Assembly: GCF_900547735.1 (NCBI RefSeq) | Contig: NZ_URHZ01000059.1 | Location: 1 to 35,112 of the forward strand | Direction: 5' to 3' | Length of the DNA stretch: 35,112 nt | From: an uncultured Clostridium sp. | GTDB taxonomy: Bacteria > Bacillota > Clostridia > Lachnospirales > Lachnospiraceae | Shown: in pieces, positions 14,440 through 23,633 of the stretch | How the letters are laid out: each line of letters starts with the position of its first letter | Numbering within the stretch: the stretch's first letter is position 1 | Made by a program: the position numbers and the translations under genes | Notes under the pieces: generated by a model | What the model was told of the DNA's origin: nothing | Databases searched by the model: none | Seen by the model: the letters and a program-made list of their open reading frames with translations, nothing else

Positions 14440-15865
14440 AACCACGTCTCTCACCGGCAAAAAAGGTGACGGAGGCCAAAAAGCTTTTAAGGCTCCCAAT
14501 CCAATTATTATTATTGCATGCATTATCCTGCTCAGCGCCCTGGCCAGCTATTTTGTCCCGGCCGGCATGTTTGACCGGATCGAAGATCCAGGCACCGGAC
14601 GTATGGTAGTGGATCCGAGCACCTTCCACTACATAACCCAGAGTCCCATCGGCCTTTTTGATGTGTTTAAATCGGTTACACTGGGAATCCAGGGCGGAAG
14701 CAGCATTATCTCCTTCCTGTTTATCATCGGCGGCGCCTTTGGTATTATGGAAGCCACCGGCGCCATTAAGTCGGGAATGGCCGCACTCGTCAGAAAGATG
14801 CAGGGCCGGGAACTTCTTCTGGTTCCCGTCTGTATGATCGTCTTCGGCTGCGGCGCAGCTTTTGCGGCCAACAACGAGGAATATCTGGCTTTCCTGCCCC
14901 TGGTTCTCACCATCTGCCTTGCCATGGGATTTGACTCCATGACCGCCGTAGCGATTATCTTTGCTTCCGTCGGCGCGGGTTACGGCGCAGGATGTACCAA
15001 TGCATTTACCGTTGGTGTGGCCCAGGGTATCGCGGGCCTGCCCATTTTCTCCGGCATCGGCTACCGCCTGCTGATTTTCGTAGTTCTCCTGGTTATCAAT
15101 ATCTGTTATGTGATGCGTTATGCACTGAAAGTGAAGAAAAATCCGCAGTCCAGCCCAATGTATGAGTACGACAGCCACCGCGTCCTGGATCTCGACGTGA
15201 ATACGGTGGAAAGTCTGACCGGACGCCACAAGCTGGTGCTCCTCACTTTCCTGCTCACCATCGTCTGTCTTGTAATCGGCGTCACAAAACTCGGCTTTTA
15301 TATTGACGAGCTGGCCGCGCTCTTCCTGATTATGGGTATCGTCGCAGGCGTCATCGGCGGACTGAAACCGGCCCAGGTTGCCGACAGCTTTGTAAAAGGC
15401 TGCTCCAATATGCTGCTCCCCTGCCTTATGGTGGGTCTCTGCAAGGCCACGACCATCATCATGACCGACGCCAATATTATGGATACCATCATCCATGCGC
15501 TTGCAAGCGTACTGAATAAGGTGCCGTCCACCTTTACCGCCTTCGGCATGTTTGTGGTACAGGATATCTTTAACATCATCGTTCCGTCCGGTTCCGGCCA
15601 GGCTGCAATCACGATGCCGATCATGGCTCCACTTGCGGATCTGGTAGGTGTTACGAGGCAGACGGCCGTCCTGGCATTTCAGTTCGGCGACGCCTTTACG
15701 AACCCAATCACCCCGGCCAGCGGCATGACCATGTCCTGCCTTGCAATTGCAGGCGTACCATATAATAAGTGGTTAAAATTCATGCTCCCGCTGCTCGCCC
15801 TCTGGTGGATTGCCGCCTTTGTATTCCTGACCTACGCCACCGTTACCGGCTTCGGTCCGTTCTAA
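14432..15865 (+). CDS. YfcC/DcuC-superfamily membrane carrier
   Basis: A 477-residue integral membrane protein with about 11-12 hydrophobic segments. The ATG at 14432 follows AAGGAGG and overlaps the end of the M20 gene. Recognisable stretches are NPIIIIACIILLSALASYFVPAG at the N-terminus (the conserved first helix), FGCGAAFAANNEEYLAF, GAGCTNAFTVGVAQGIAGLP and, near the end, VPSGSGQAAITMPIMAP and QFGDAFTNPITPASG. These are hallmarks of the YfcC group, which is predicted to carry amino acids, peptides or dicarboxylates. Paired with the M20 hydrolase it probably imports the conjugate that enzyme cleaves, or exchanges substrate for product. The transport direction is not shown by sequence. Confidence 0.9.
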   Translation: MSKTTSLTGKKGDGGQKAFKAPNPIIIIACIILLSALASYFVPAGMFDRIEDPGTGRMVVDPSTFHYITQSPIGLFDVFKSVTLGIQGGSSIISFLFIIGGAFGIMEATGAIKSGMAALVRKMQGRELLLVPVCMIVFGCGAAFAANNEEYLAFLPLVLTICLAMGFDSMTAVAIIFASVGAGYGAGCTNAFTVGVAQGIAGLPIFSGIGYRLLIFVVLLVINICYVMRYALKVKKNPQSSPMYEYDSHRVLDLDVNTVESLTGRHKLVLLTFLLTIVCLVIGVTKLGFYIDELAALFLIMGIVAGVIGGLKPAQVADSFVKGCSNMLLPCLMVGLCKATTIIMTDANIMDTIIHALASVLNKVPSTFTAFGMFVVQDIFNIIVPSGSGQAAITMPIMAPLADLVGVTRQTAVLAFQFGDAFTNPITPASGMTMSCLAIAGVPYNKWLKFMLPLLALWWIAAFVFLTYATVTGFGPF

Positions 15866-15888
15866 AAGGAATCCGCCCGCAGATCAGA

Positions 15889-15937
15889 AAATCAGGCCGT
15901 GAACGCTCAACTTGCCCTGTCGTTCACGGCCTGATTT
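15889..15937. terminator. Bidirectional rho-independent terminator
   Basis: AAATCAGGCCGTGAACG (15889-15905) pairs perfectly with CGTTCACGGCCTGATTT (15921-15937) over 17 bp. T runs follow on both strands. It ends the converging yfcC-type and abgT transcripts. Confidence 0.92.
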
Positions 15938-15949
15938 TTTAATTATTCC

Positions 15950-17476
15950 TTACAGCCAGACACCGGTTCCAACGCCGACCGGAAGATTTAATACGACCCA
16001 AAGCACGATCTGAACCACGAAAATGAGGAACAGTCCGATTGTGTAGGGCAGCATATTGGAGAATATGGTTCCCATGCCGCATTTCTTATCATACTTCTGG
16101 CAGGTGCCGAGGAGAATGATAAAGGCGGGCATCATCGGTGTCAGGTTGTTGGTAACACAGTCGCCGAGACGGTAAACGGCAATCGTAAATGCCGGGTTCA
16201 TGCCGATCTGCATCAGCATTGGAATGAAAATCGGCCCGAAAATCAGATACTTTGTCGTAACGCTGGCAATCATCAGGTTAATAAGGGCAATCAAAAGAAG
16301 GAATGCAATTGCAATCATCCAGGACGGAAGCGGGAGCGTCTTCAGCCACTGGCCTCCGTTGATGGCGATTACCTTTCCGATGTTGCTCTTGTCGAAGATT
16401 TTCAGGAACTGCGCGATAATCATTGCATTTACAATAAACGGTGCAAACGGTTTTACTCCGTCATAGAGGAAGTTGGCCGCGTCGCCCGCCTTCTTAATCT
16501 GCCCGGTTGCCTTTCCGTAGACAATGCCCGGGATGAAGAACAGAAGCAGAAGGAAGAATACAAGGCAGTCCATCAGCGGCGCGCCGTCGATCAGGGAGCC
16601 GCCCGCTCCTCTCAGGAAACTGCTCTTCGGGATGCAGATTCCAATCAGGATGACGAGATAAACCAGAACGGCAATTCCCGCTTTTTTTGTGGCGGATTTC
16701 TGGACGTCCGTCAGATCGGAGGTCTTCACTTCCATTCCGGGCTGGCTGTAGGTTCCAAGCCTCGGCTCCACGATCTTTACGGTCACGAAGGTTGCCACTC
16801 CGGCCACCAGGAACGCGGATACAAACAGGAAGAAATAGCTTCCCAGGATGGACATATTGTAGCTCTCGTCTATCATATGCGCCGATTCGTTAATCAGCGG
16901 GGTGAGGAACACCTCGGCGGAACCCGGAAGGATTGAGGTTGAAAATCCGGAGCAGGCCGATGCATAACCCAGGAATACGCCCGCCAGGGGATGTCTTCCC
17001 ATGCCGTAGAATATGGCGCCCGCAATGGCCGGGATCAGTACAAATGCCGCCTCGCTCGTCTGGTTTGCAATACATGCGATGATTGCGATTACAAAGACTA
17101 CGATGTTGCCCTTTACATTGCCCAGAGACATCTGGATCGCACTTGTGAAAAATCCCGTATTGTCGCACAGGCCGGTCACAACGCCGATGGTCAGGCAGAT
17201 TCCCAGTACCGCGAATCCCTGGAAATTAGATACAAAGTTTTTCATGAAATCAATCAGCCCCTCAATGCTGAGCATATTGATTACGTTGATCGTTTCCCCT
17301 GTGGAAGGATGTACCGTCGTGATGCCCATCTTGGACATAATAAATGACAGTACAAACACGATTCCAAGCAGATAGGTGAATAGGAGAAGGGGATGGGGCA
17401 TCTTGTTCCCCCAGTACTCCACCTTTGCCAGTACGCCCTTCAGTTTGCCGTTGTTTTCAGTCGCCTGATTTTCCAT
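15950..17476 (-). CDS. abgT: AbgT-family transporter
   Basis: A 508-residue membrane carrier of the AbgT (p-aminobenzoyl-glutamate/drug exporter) family. The ATG at 17476 follows GGAGG. Family features are the N-terminal GNKMPHPLLLFTYLLGIVF, the re-entrant region CIANQTSEAAFVLIPAIAGAIFYGMGRHPLAG, YASACSGFSTSILPGSAEVFLTPL, and, near the C-terminus, YRLGDCVTNNLTPMMPAF. E. coli AbgT imports p-aminobenzoyl-glutamate for cleavage by AbgAB; other members export sulfonamides or related compounds. The neighbouring amidohydrolase, 16 bp upstream, supports the import-and-hydrolyse model for an N-acyl amino acid. The flavoprotein upstream of that gene suggests the released acid is further reduced. Confidence 0.93.
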   Translation of the reverse strand: MENQATENNGKLKGVLAKVEYWGNKMPHPLLLFTYLLGIVFVLSFIMSKMGITTVHPSTGETINVINMLSIEGLIDFMKNFVSNFQGFAVLGICLTIGVVTGLCDNTGFFTSAIQMSLGNVKGNIVVFVIAIIACIANQTSEAAFVLIPAIAGAIFYGMGRHPLAGVFLGYASACSGFSTSILPGSAEVFLTPLINESAHMIDESYNMSILGSYFFLFVSAFLVAGVATFVTVKIVEPRLGTYSQPGMEVKTSDLTDVQKSATKKAGIAVLVYLVILIGICIPKSSFLRGAGGSLIDGAPLMDCLVFFLLLLFFIPGIVYGKATGQIKKAGDAANFLYDGVKPFAPFIVNAMIIAQFLKIFDKSNIGKVIAINGGQWLKTLPLPSWMIAIAFLLLIALINLMIASVTTKYLIFGPIFIPMLMQIGMNPAFTIAVYRLGDCVTNNLTPMMPAFIILLGTCQKYDKKCGMGTIFSNMLPYTIGLFLIFVVQIVLWVVLNLPVGVGTGVWL

Positions 17477-17492
17477 ACTAATACCTCCATCC

Positions 17493-18659
17493 TTATCTCT
17501 TCACGTACTCATAAGCGTAGCGGGCTATGAACTCATATCCCATTCTCAGCGCATCCTCGTCGAAGTCGAATTTGTCGCTGTGCAGCTCGTGACACTTGCC
17601 CGCAGCCTCGTTCCCCCCTCCCAGAATCGCAAAAAATCCCGGGAATTCTTTCAGAAATTCGCTAAAGTTCTCCGATGCCATAATCAAATCGGCCGTCTTT
17701 TTCACTTCAAGCCCTTCCACCTCGTCCACCGTCTTTCCTGCCTTGCCGACCAGCTCCGGTGTATTTACAACCGGTGAGTAGGGGGGCCAGATGCTCATCT
17801 TTCCTTCCACGCCGTATGCCTTTGACACACCGTCCACCATCATCTGCATTTTTTCTATAATCTGTACTTCCCCGCCGACCTTAAAGTAACGGCAGGAACC
17901 TTCGATATAAGCCGATGACGGAAATACATTGCTGTAAGTTCCGGCGTTCACGTAACCGGTAGATACGACGCACGGATCCGTAATGTCATAATAATTTCCC
18001 GGTATTGATGCAAATTTGAGAACGAGATCACAGGCCGCCTTCACCGGATCCTTCACCAGATCCGGCCTGGAACCGTGGCCGCCCTCGCCGAGCAGATCCA
18101 CATGATACCCTATACAGCCGGCCATACAACGGTCCGGCATCAGGACAATCTGCCCCACCGGTACATTCGGCCAGATGTGGAGGCCGATTGCCTGATCCAC
18201 TCCTCCGTTCTCCTTTAGATACGCCACGATTTGCTGTGCTCCGCTGTTCTCCTCCTCGGCCGTCTGAAAACACAGTTTTACGGAACCGTCTATCTCTCCC
18301 TCATACTCCTTAAGTACTGCGGCAGCGCCCAGCAGCATAGCCGTGTGTCCGTCATGGCCGCAGGCGTGCATCACGCCCTCATTCTCAGACTTAAAAGGCA
18401 GATCCGTTTTTTCCGTCACCGTCAACGCGTCCATATCGGCCCGGATGGCCAGCGTCTTTCCCGACGTTCCTTTGCCCACCGTTCCAATCACGTTATATCC
18501 GTCCACTGTCACATAGGGAATTCCCATGCGTTCCAGCTCCTTTCGGACTGTCTCAGACGTTCTGCTCTCCTTTTTGGATAACTCCGGATGGCGGTGAAAA
18601 TCTCGCCTCATCCCAATGACATATTCCTCATATTTTCTGCAAACCTCTCCAAACTCCAT
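17493..18659 (-). CDS. M20D-family amidohydrolase (AbgA/AbgB, hippurate hydrolase-like)
   Basis: A 388-residue metal-dependent amidohydrolase that would release an amino acid from an N-acyl or N-aroyl conjugate. The ATG at 18659 follows TAGGAGGG. Motifs of the M20D group are complete: RRDFHRHPELS at the N-terminus, AIRADMDAL, HACGHDGHTAMLLGAA (Cys100 and His102 as metal ligands), TAEEENSGAQ (Glu135/Glu136), GLHIWP (His161) and GEGGHGSRP in the lid domain. A late His (CHELHS) completes the metal site. The gene lies between the enoate-reductase-like gene (12 bp) and abgT (16 bp), so all three are almost certainly cotranscribed. The conjugate is unknown; p-aminobenzoyl-glutamate or an aromatic acyl amino acid is plausible. 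Confidence 0.93.
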   Translation of the reverse strand: MEFGEVCRKYEEYVIGMRRDFHRHPELSKKESRTSETVRKELERMGIPYVTVDGYNVIGTVGKGTSGKTLAIRADMDALTVTEKTDLPFKSENEGVMHACGHDGHTAMLLGAAAVLKEYEGEIDGSVKLCFQTAEEENSGAQQIVAYLKENGGVDQAIGLHIWPNVPVGQIVLMPDRCMAGCIGYHVDLLGEGGHGSRPDLVKDPVKAACDLVLKFASIPGNYYDITDPCVVSTGYVNAGTYSNVFPSSAYIEGSCRYFKVGGEVQIIEKMQMMVDGVSKAYGVEGKMSIWPPYSPVVNTPELVGKAGKTVDEVEGLEVKKTADLIMASENFSEFLKEFPGFFAILGGGNEAAGKCHELHSDKFDFDEDALRMGYEFIARYAYEYVKR

Positions 18660-18671
18660 ACTCGTACCCTC

Positions 18672-20639
18672 CTACAGATGCATGGCCGCGTCGTACCCCA
18701 TTCTGGCTGCTTCCAGCACTCTCCTCGGCCTGTAACAGTCTCCTATAACCTGAAAATCGGGAGCGCAGAACCTGAACCGCTCCACTTCCGCCGACAGAGG
18801 CCTCATGCCTGCCGCAACCAGTACCGTATCCGCCTCAAACAACTGCTGCTCTCCATCTTTTGTCACCGCCGTCACTCCGTCTTCCCTGATTTCGGAACAA
18901 CTGATGTTGCAGATCAGTTTCACATGTTCTTTCTGTTTTTCCAGTTCCAGAAGAAGCGCTTCCCGGTGAAGATAGGCGCAGTCGATCGCCACGTTTTCCC
19001 GCATCTCCAGAACCGTCACCTCATGGCCGTGTTTGGAAAGCTCCAGCGCCTCCTCACAGCCAATCAGGCCGCCGCCGATGACTACGACTCTTTTACCGAT
19101 TACCGCATGGTTTTCATACATTCCCACGGCCGGAACCACATTTTTTCCGTCGATTCCGGGAATCGGCGGGATTACCGCCTCGGCTCCGATCGCCATAATC
19201 AGTACGTCGGGCTTTATCTCCTCCGCCCTCTCAGGCGTCATCCCGGTATTTAAGAGGAGGGTAATCTCTTTCCGGTCCAAAACCCTCTGTTCCATCACAT
19301 GCATATATTTGTCGAGATCCTGTTTGAAGGATACGTGCTTTGCATACTTGATGGCTCCGCCGAGGCTGTCCGTCTTCTCACAGAGAATCACCTGGTGGCC
19401 TCTGTCGCAGGCCCGGACGGCCGCTTCCATTCCGGCAGGGCCGCCTCCCACAATCAGGACTTTTTTTCTTCCGGCCGTAACCGGAGGATTGAACGCTTCC
19501 AGCTCTTTTCCAATCTGTGGGTTCACCGTGCATTTTGCCGCCCTGGTGGCATACTTCACATAGGGGACAAAGGAACCGCTCATGCAGACAATGCATCGCT
19601 GGCACGGGGTGATATCGGCTGCTCTTCCGTCCCTGGCCTTAACCGGCAGATCGGGATCCGCTATCAGGGCGCGCCCTACCGTAACCATATCGGCTTTTCC
19701 GTCTGCAATAATTGCCTCCATCATATCGGGATCCCCGATTCCGCCCAGGGCCGATACCTTTGTCTTTGTCACAACCTGTTTGATTGCCTCCGCCAGATAG
19801 ACGTTGCACCCGTGGGGCAGGAACATGGACGGCACCATCGTGGTGTTTGTGGACGGCACGTGGAAGGTTCCGTCCGACACATTGATCAGGGCCACCTTAC
19901 CGTCCACCCATCTTGCAAACTGTTTCATATCTTCCAGATCGAAACCGCCCTCCGTCAGCTCGGAACCGCTGATCCTTAAATCAATCGGGAAGTTTTCACC
20001 GCATTTCTTCTTGATGTCGTCGATAATCATCATTGCCATCCGGCAGCGGTTTTCAAGGCTGCCGCCAAACTCATCCGTCCTCTGGTTATTGAGGGGAGAC
20101 ATAAACTGATGTACCAGCCAGCCATGCCCCATATGTACCATAACCATATCGCAGCCGCCCAGCTTCGCCATCTCCGCCGCGTCCCCGAATGCCGATACGA
20201 CTTCCTCTATCAGTTCACGGGACATCGCCTTCACCGGCTGCCCCGCCACTCCCACTCCGTCCGAAGGTCCCCATGTTACTCCGTCGTAATACAGGGGATT
20301 GGCCCTTCTGCCGGGATGCAGCAGTTCTATGTTGGCAAAGGCTCCGTGACGGTGAATGGCGTCCGTGCACTGGATCAAATAGGGAAGAATCTCCTGGTCG
20401 TCGAGCGGAATCATTCTGCCGTGGGCCTTTCCCGTCTTTGTATGTACGCTGCTCTCACCCAGGGTTACGATTCCGGCTCCGCCTCTGGCTTTTACCTCAT
20501 AGGCTGCTATGTTTAACGGTGTCAGATAGCCCTCCGGCATCAAGTCCGACATTCCCACAGGAGCCGCCTCAATCCGGTTTTTCACAGTCAGGCCGCCTAT
20601 CTTAACAGGACTCCACAAATTAGGATAATACTTGTTCAT
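18672..20639 (-). CDS. NADH:flavin oxidoreductase / 2-enoate reductase-like (FMN, Fe-S, FAD)
   Basis: A 655-residue three-part flavoenzyme of the 2,4-dienoyl-CoA reductase / 2-enoate reductase / BaiCD-BaiH group, expected to reduce an activated C=C bond with NAD(P)H. The ATG at 20639 follows AAAGGAG. Residues 1-340 form an old-yellow-enzyme barrel, with MGHGWLVHQFMSP and FGGSLENR. A 4Fe-4S motif follows: Cys346, Cys349, Cys352 and Cys370. The final part has two dinucleotide folds (VLIVGGGPAGMEAA near 394 and VVVIGGGLIGCEEA near 519). The CxxCxxCx17C spacing differs slightly from the usual CxxCx3Cx11C of FadH, and Trp174 stands where many relatives have Tyr. It heads the operon with an amidohydrolase and AbgT, and its promoter carries a Rex-like box. 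Confidence 0.9.
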   Translation of the reverse strand: MNKYYPNLWSPVKIGGLTVKNRIEAAPVGMSDLMPEGYLTPLNIAAYEVKARGGAGIVTLGESSVHTKTGKAHGRMIPLDDQEILPYLIQCTDAIHRHGAFANIELLHPGRRANPLYYDGVTWGPSDGVGVAGQPVKAMSRELIEEVVSAFGDAAEMAKLGGCDMVMVHMGHGWLVHQFMSPLNNQRTDEFGGSLENRCRMAMMIIDDIKKKCGENFPIDLRISGSELTEGGFDLEDMKQFARWVDGKVALINVSDGTFHVPSTNTTMVPSMFLPHGCNVYLAEAIKQVVTKTKVSALGGIGDPDMMEAIIADGKADMVTVGRALIADPDLPVKARDGRAADITPCQRCIVCMSGSFVPYVKYATRAAKCTVNPQIGKELEAFNPPVTAGRKKVLIVGGGPAGMEAAVRACDRGHQVILCEKTDSLGGAIKYAKHVSFKQDLDKYMHVMEQRVLDRKEITLLLNTGMTPERAEEIKPDVLIMAIGAEAVIPPIPGIDGKNVVPAVGMYENHAVIGKRVVVIGGGLIGCEEALELSKHGHEVTVLEMRENVAIDCAYLHREALLLELEKQKEHVKLICNISCSEIREDGVTAVTKDGEQQLFEADTVLVAAGMRPLSAEVERFRFCAPDFQVIGDCYRPRRVLEAARMGYDAAMHL

Positions 20640-20755
20640 TTTTCTTCTCCTTTCAGAATTACCGCAGGCAATTCTGGGCCCGGGTCTAAATTGGTATGTA
20701 TTAATTAATTTCTTAATTCCAAATGCGCGCTGTTTGATGGAATTGAATTAATTTA

Positions 20756-20784
20756 ATTATACTATTTTGTAAGTTATTTTACAA
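20756..20784 (-). promoter_or_regulatory. Promoter of the enoate reductase/amidohydrolase/AbgT operon
   Basis: On the minus strand TTGTAA (20784-20779), a 17-bp spacer and TATAAT (20761-20756). The -35 half coincides with one arm of a TTGTAA-N6-TTACAA palindrome. Confidence 0.6.
20767..20784. promoter_or_regulatory. Rex-like operator over the -35 region
   Basis: TTGTAAGTTATTTTACAA is an 18-bp sequence with perfect 6-bp arms. It keeps the TTGT...ACAA ends and the 18-bp length of the clostridial Rex site TTGTTAAN4TTAACAA (11 of 14 defined positions). Rex senses NADH/NAD+, which would suit an NADH-dependent reductase operon. A site for another regulator is possible. Confidence 0.4.
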
Positions 20785-20951
20785 TATGCACTATATTTTT
20801 CATTGTATTTCATCATTTTCCCTTTGAATTTTATGCATTTTGTATATCTTTTTCTGCATTGGCATTATTAATGCAGTCCAATCCATTTTATTAGTTCATA
20901 CCATTTCACAGGAGCCGTCTGTCCGCCTCCCTTCAGCAGACGGTAAACACT

Positions 20952-20999
20952 AAAAAGGAGGCCATGAGTAACGATATTTATCATCGCTGCTCATGGCCT
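20952..20999 (-). terminator. Rho-independent terminator of the SBP-kinase transcript
   Basis: AGGCCATGAG (20959-20968) pairs with CTCATGGCCT (20990-20999). Read on the minus strand the stem is followed by CCTTTTTAG. It lies about 100 bp after the histidine kinase stop codon. Confidence 0.8.
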
Positions 21000-21102
21000 T
21001 CCAAAGGGCATATCAAGTTTACTGTTTTATCTTCATTTTCTCTGTCTTCCTGTATCCGTGTTCCTTATCCGGTATCTGCAAACGCCGTCTCTGTCCGGTT
21101 TT

Positions 21103-23622
21103 CTATTTTTTCCCGATAGCTCGGCCAAGCTCACGCATCATAGCCGATATATCCAGTGGTTTTGCCAGATGGCCGTTCATGCCCGCGTGCTCCGCCTCCT
21201 CAATATCCTCCGCGAATGCATCGGCCGTCATTGCAAAGATGGGTATGGTTCCCGCATCGGGCCGCTCCATGCCCCGGATGTACCGGGCCGCCTCGTATCC
21301 GTTCATCACCGGCATCTGGATATCCATGAGAATTAAATCATAATATCCCGGCTGTGAACCGGCGAACGCCTCGGCGCCCTCCCTGCCGTTGCATGCGGTA
21401 TCCACCGCGGCTCCCGACATGCTCAGAATGTCCGCGGCAATTTCCCGGTTGATCTCATTATCCTCCACCATCAGAATTCTTCTGCCCGAAAGATCCACGT
21501 CTCCCGCCTGTTCATTCGCTCCGGACCGCTTTCCGAATACATACTGCATAATACCGGCGTAAAGCGCGGACCGGAAAAACGGTTTCTGGACAAAGCCCGC
21601 CGCCCCGGCCGCCATGGCGTCGGCTTCGATATTGGACCAGCCATACGAAGCGGCGCAGAGAACCGGAGCATCAGTCCCCATCCGCTCCTTAATCAGACGG
21701 ACCGTATCCGCTCCGCCGCTTTCCTCCGTATCCCAGTCAATCAGTGCCATTCCGTAAGCATTTCCCTCTCTATGGGCATTGTAAATCATATCCGCGGCGC
21801 ACGTTCCGTCCCCGGCCGTATCGGCAGCCGCTCCCATGGCCCTTAACAATCCGGCCGCAGAGCCGCAGGCCTCTTTATCGCTTCCGACAATCAGGACACG
21901 TACGGGAGGCAGGGGTTCAACCGCCTCCTCCTGGGCCAGGGCCAGCTCCAGGTCAACCGTGAATGTCGTACCAATTCCCGGCTCACTTTCAACCGATATC
22001 TTCCCTTCCATCATATCTACAATCATCTTTGTGATCGCCATCCCAAGACCGCTTCCCTCAATTTTCTCCACGCGGTGATCACGTTCCCTGGTAAATGCGG
22101 TGAAGAGATTTTCCATAAAGTCCTGCTTCATTCCGATTCCCGTATCCGCAACGCGGAACCTGAAGTGGGTACAGCCATCCTTACCGGAGGGCAGCTCCGT
22201 CACATCGACGTTTATCGTCCCGCCTTCCGGCGTGAATTTTAATGCATTGCTCAAAAGATTGATCAGAATCTGGTTAAGCCTGAGAGAATCGGAACAGATC
22301 ATCTCATGGCGCAGCCCGTGCACACGAAACCGGAAGATTTGCTCCTTATCGCAGCTCATTGGATAGATTATGTTAACTATATTAGTCAAAAACTCCGCCA
22401 TGGAAAAATCCCGGTTGCTCAGCGTCATCTTTCCGCTCTCTATTTTCGACATGTCGAGGATATCATTAATCAGTCCTACCAGGAGGCGTCCCGATATGCG
22501 TATCTTCTCCAGACTGTCTTTCAGCCGGTCTTTGTCATCCAGATGCGCCGCGGCGATCTCAGTCATACCGATAATCGCATTCATCGGTGTGCGGATATCG
22601 TGGGACATATTGGACAGGAAACGGCTCTTTGCCTGGTTGGCGCTCTCCGCAGCCCTGCGTGCCTCTTCCTCTGCCTGAAGCACCCTGTTGGTGTAATTCC
22701 TGTAGACCATGGCAAACGCCCCGAGCAGCAGTGCGCTGACCAGGAGCAGTCCCAGAAAAAGCTTGGAATTCTGTACAATACGGTCTGCCTGCTCCATAAT
22801 AACCCGGTTCGGTATAATCGACACGATATACCAGTCCTGAGCATTTTCCATCGGCACATAGCAGAAGACATAATCCTCTTTCTGGTAATTAAACCGGGCT
22901 ACGCCCTTCATCCCCTGTTTCAGGGAATCCTCGAACACCTTTACCTCCTGCGCATTATTGCCCTGCAGATCGATAATATCAAACAGATTCCGGAAGGTTC
23001 TGTTACTGTTGCGGTGGCGCGAACGGATCAGGATATCCCCATCGCGGTTCACAACGTAAGAGAACCCGGTGTCGTCATAAAATGACAGGGAAAAACGCTC
23101 CGATATCTCCGACAGAGGTTTTGTATTATGCACAATCCCCCTGGCTCCGTCGGACCATTTAAACGCTTCATAATATCCAATCGTCCAGACCCCGGTGCGT
23201 CCCTCCAGAAACGGTTCCCTGACCCCCGTCTGATCCATGCCCAGCAGAATATCAAGCTGATTCTGCTCCGGTTTCACAGCGCCTTCCGCCGTTCCCGTAT
23301 AAACCATACCGGTTTCCAGATTTACACAGAAATAAGAGGCCCCGCCGGCGCCGGACAGCCCTATTATACTCTGAAGCGTTTCCTCATCCCGTGAATCTTC
23401 CACAGAAAGCTCCGTAGCCAGCCAGTGGAGCATCTCCCTGTCTTTCTCTATATATGTATCCAGTGCATGGCCTCCCTGGGTAGTCACTTCCAGGATATCG
23501 GTCACCGATTTATTCCAGAGAGCATTCTGCACGCTGTTGATATAGTAAACGCCGCCAATCAGGACTACTGCCGCAGACAGGATTACAAGAATAAAAATAT
23601 TCAGTTTTTGCTTTATTTTCAT
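21103..23622 (-). CDS. Membrane hybrid sensor histidine kinase with two receiver domains
   Basis: An 839-residue sensor. The ATG at 23622 follows AGGGGG. TM1 (about residues 8-28) and TM2 (about 287-308) enclose a roughly 255-residue extracytoplasmic Cache-type domain. A HisKA domain has FLSNMSHDIRTPMNAI with His341 as the phosphorylation site. HATPase_c spans about 430-562 (NQILINLLSNALKF, DTGIGM, GSGLGMAI). Receiver 1 (about 575-698) keeps Asp629 and the Lys-Pro pair but has lost part of the acidic pair, so it is partly degenerate. Receiver 2 (about 714-835) is canonical (MVEDNEINRE, LMDIQMPVMNG with Asp767, AKP). No HPt domain or DNA-binding output is fused, and no partner regulator is adjacent. 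It follows a sugar-binding lipoprotein gene by 11 bp, which is probably its ligand receptor. Confidence 0.93.
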   Translation of the reverse strand: MKIKQKLNIFILVILSAAVVLIGGVYYINSVQNALWNKSVTDILEVTTQGGHALDTYIEKDREMLHWLATELSVEDSRDEETLQSIIGLSGAGGASYFCVNLETGMVYTGTAEGAVKPEQNQLDILLGMDQTGVREPFLEGRTGVWTIGYYEAFKWSDGARGIVHNTKPLSEISERFSLSFYDDTGFSYVVNRDGDILIRSRHRNSNRTFRNLFDIIDLQGNNAQEVKVFEDSLKQGMKGVARFNYQKEDYVFCYVPMENAQDWYIVSIIPNRVIMEQADRIVQNSKLFLGLLLVSALLLGAFAMVYRNYTNRVLQAEEEARRAAESANQAKSRFLSNMSHDIRTPMNAIIGMTEIAAAHLDDKDRLKDSLEKIRISGRLLVGLINDILDMSKIESGKMTLSNRDFSMAEFLTNIVNIIYPMSCDKEQIFRFRVHGLRHEMICSDSLRLNQILINLLSNALKFTPEGGTINVDVTELPSGKDGCTHFRFRVADTGIGMKQDFMENLFTAFTRERDHRVEKIEGSGLGMAITKMIVDMMEGKISVESEPGIGTTFTVDLELALAQEEAVEPLPPVRVLIVGSDKEACGSAAGLLRAMGAAADTAGDGTCAADMIYNAHREGNAYGMALIDWDTEESGGADTVRLIKERMGTDAPVLCAASYGWSNIEADAMAAGAAGFVQKPFFRSALYAGIMQYVFGKRSGANEQAGDVDLSGRRILMVEDNEINREIAADILSMSGAAVDTACNGREGAEAFAGSQPGYYDLILMDIQMPVMNGYEAARYIRGMERPDAGTIPIFAMTADAFAEDIEEAEHAGMNGHLAKPLDISAMMRELGRAIGKK

Positions 23623-23633
23623 GCTGTGTCCCC

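Larger units (their letters stand above)
20640..21102. other. 463-bp gene-free interval
   Basis: From right to left it contains the terminator of the kinase gene (20952-20999), an inverted repeat CTGCATT ... AATGCAG near 20852-20874, and the flavoprotein operon's promoter with an overlapping palindrome (20756-20784). The AT-rich leader follows. No coding frame is supported. Confidence 0.7.

Noticed and set aside
14414..15496. A 360-codon minus-strand open frame opposite the YfcC carrier
   Set aside because: It is a shadow of a membrane-protein gene with strong family motifs; its translation is His/Asp/Asn-rich and lacks any domain.
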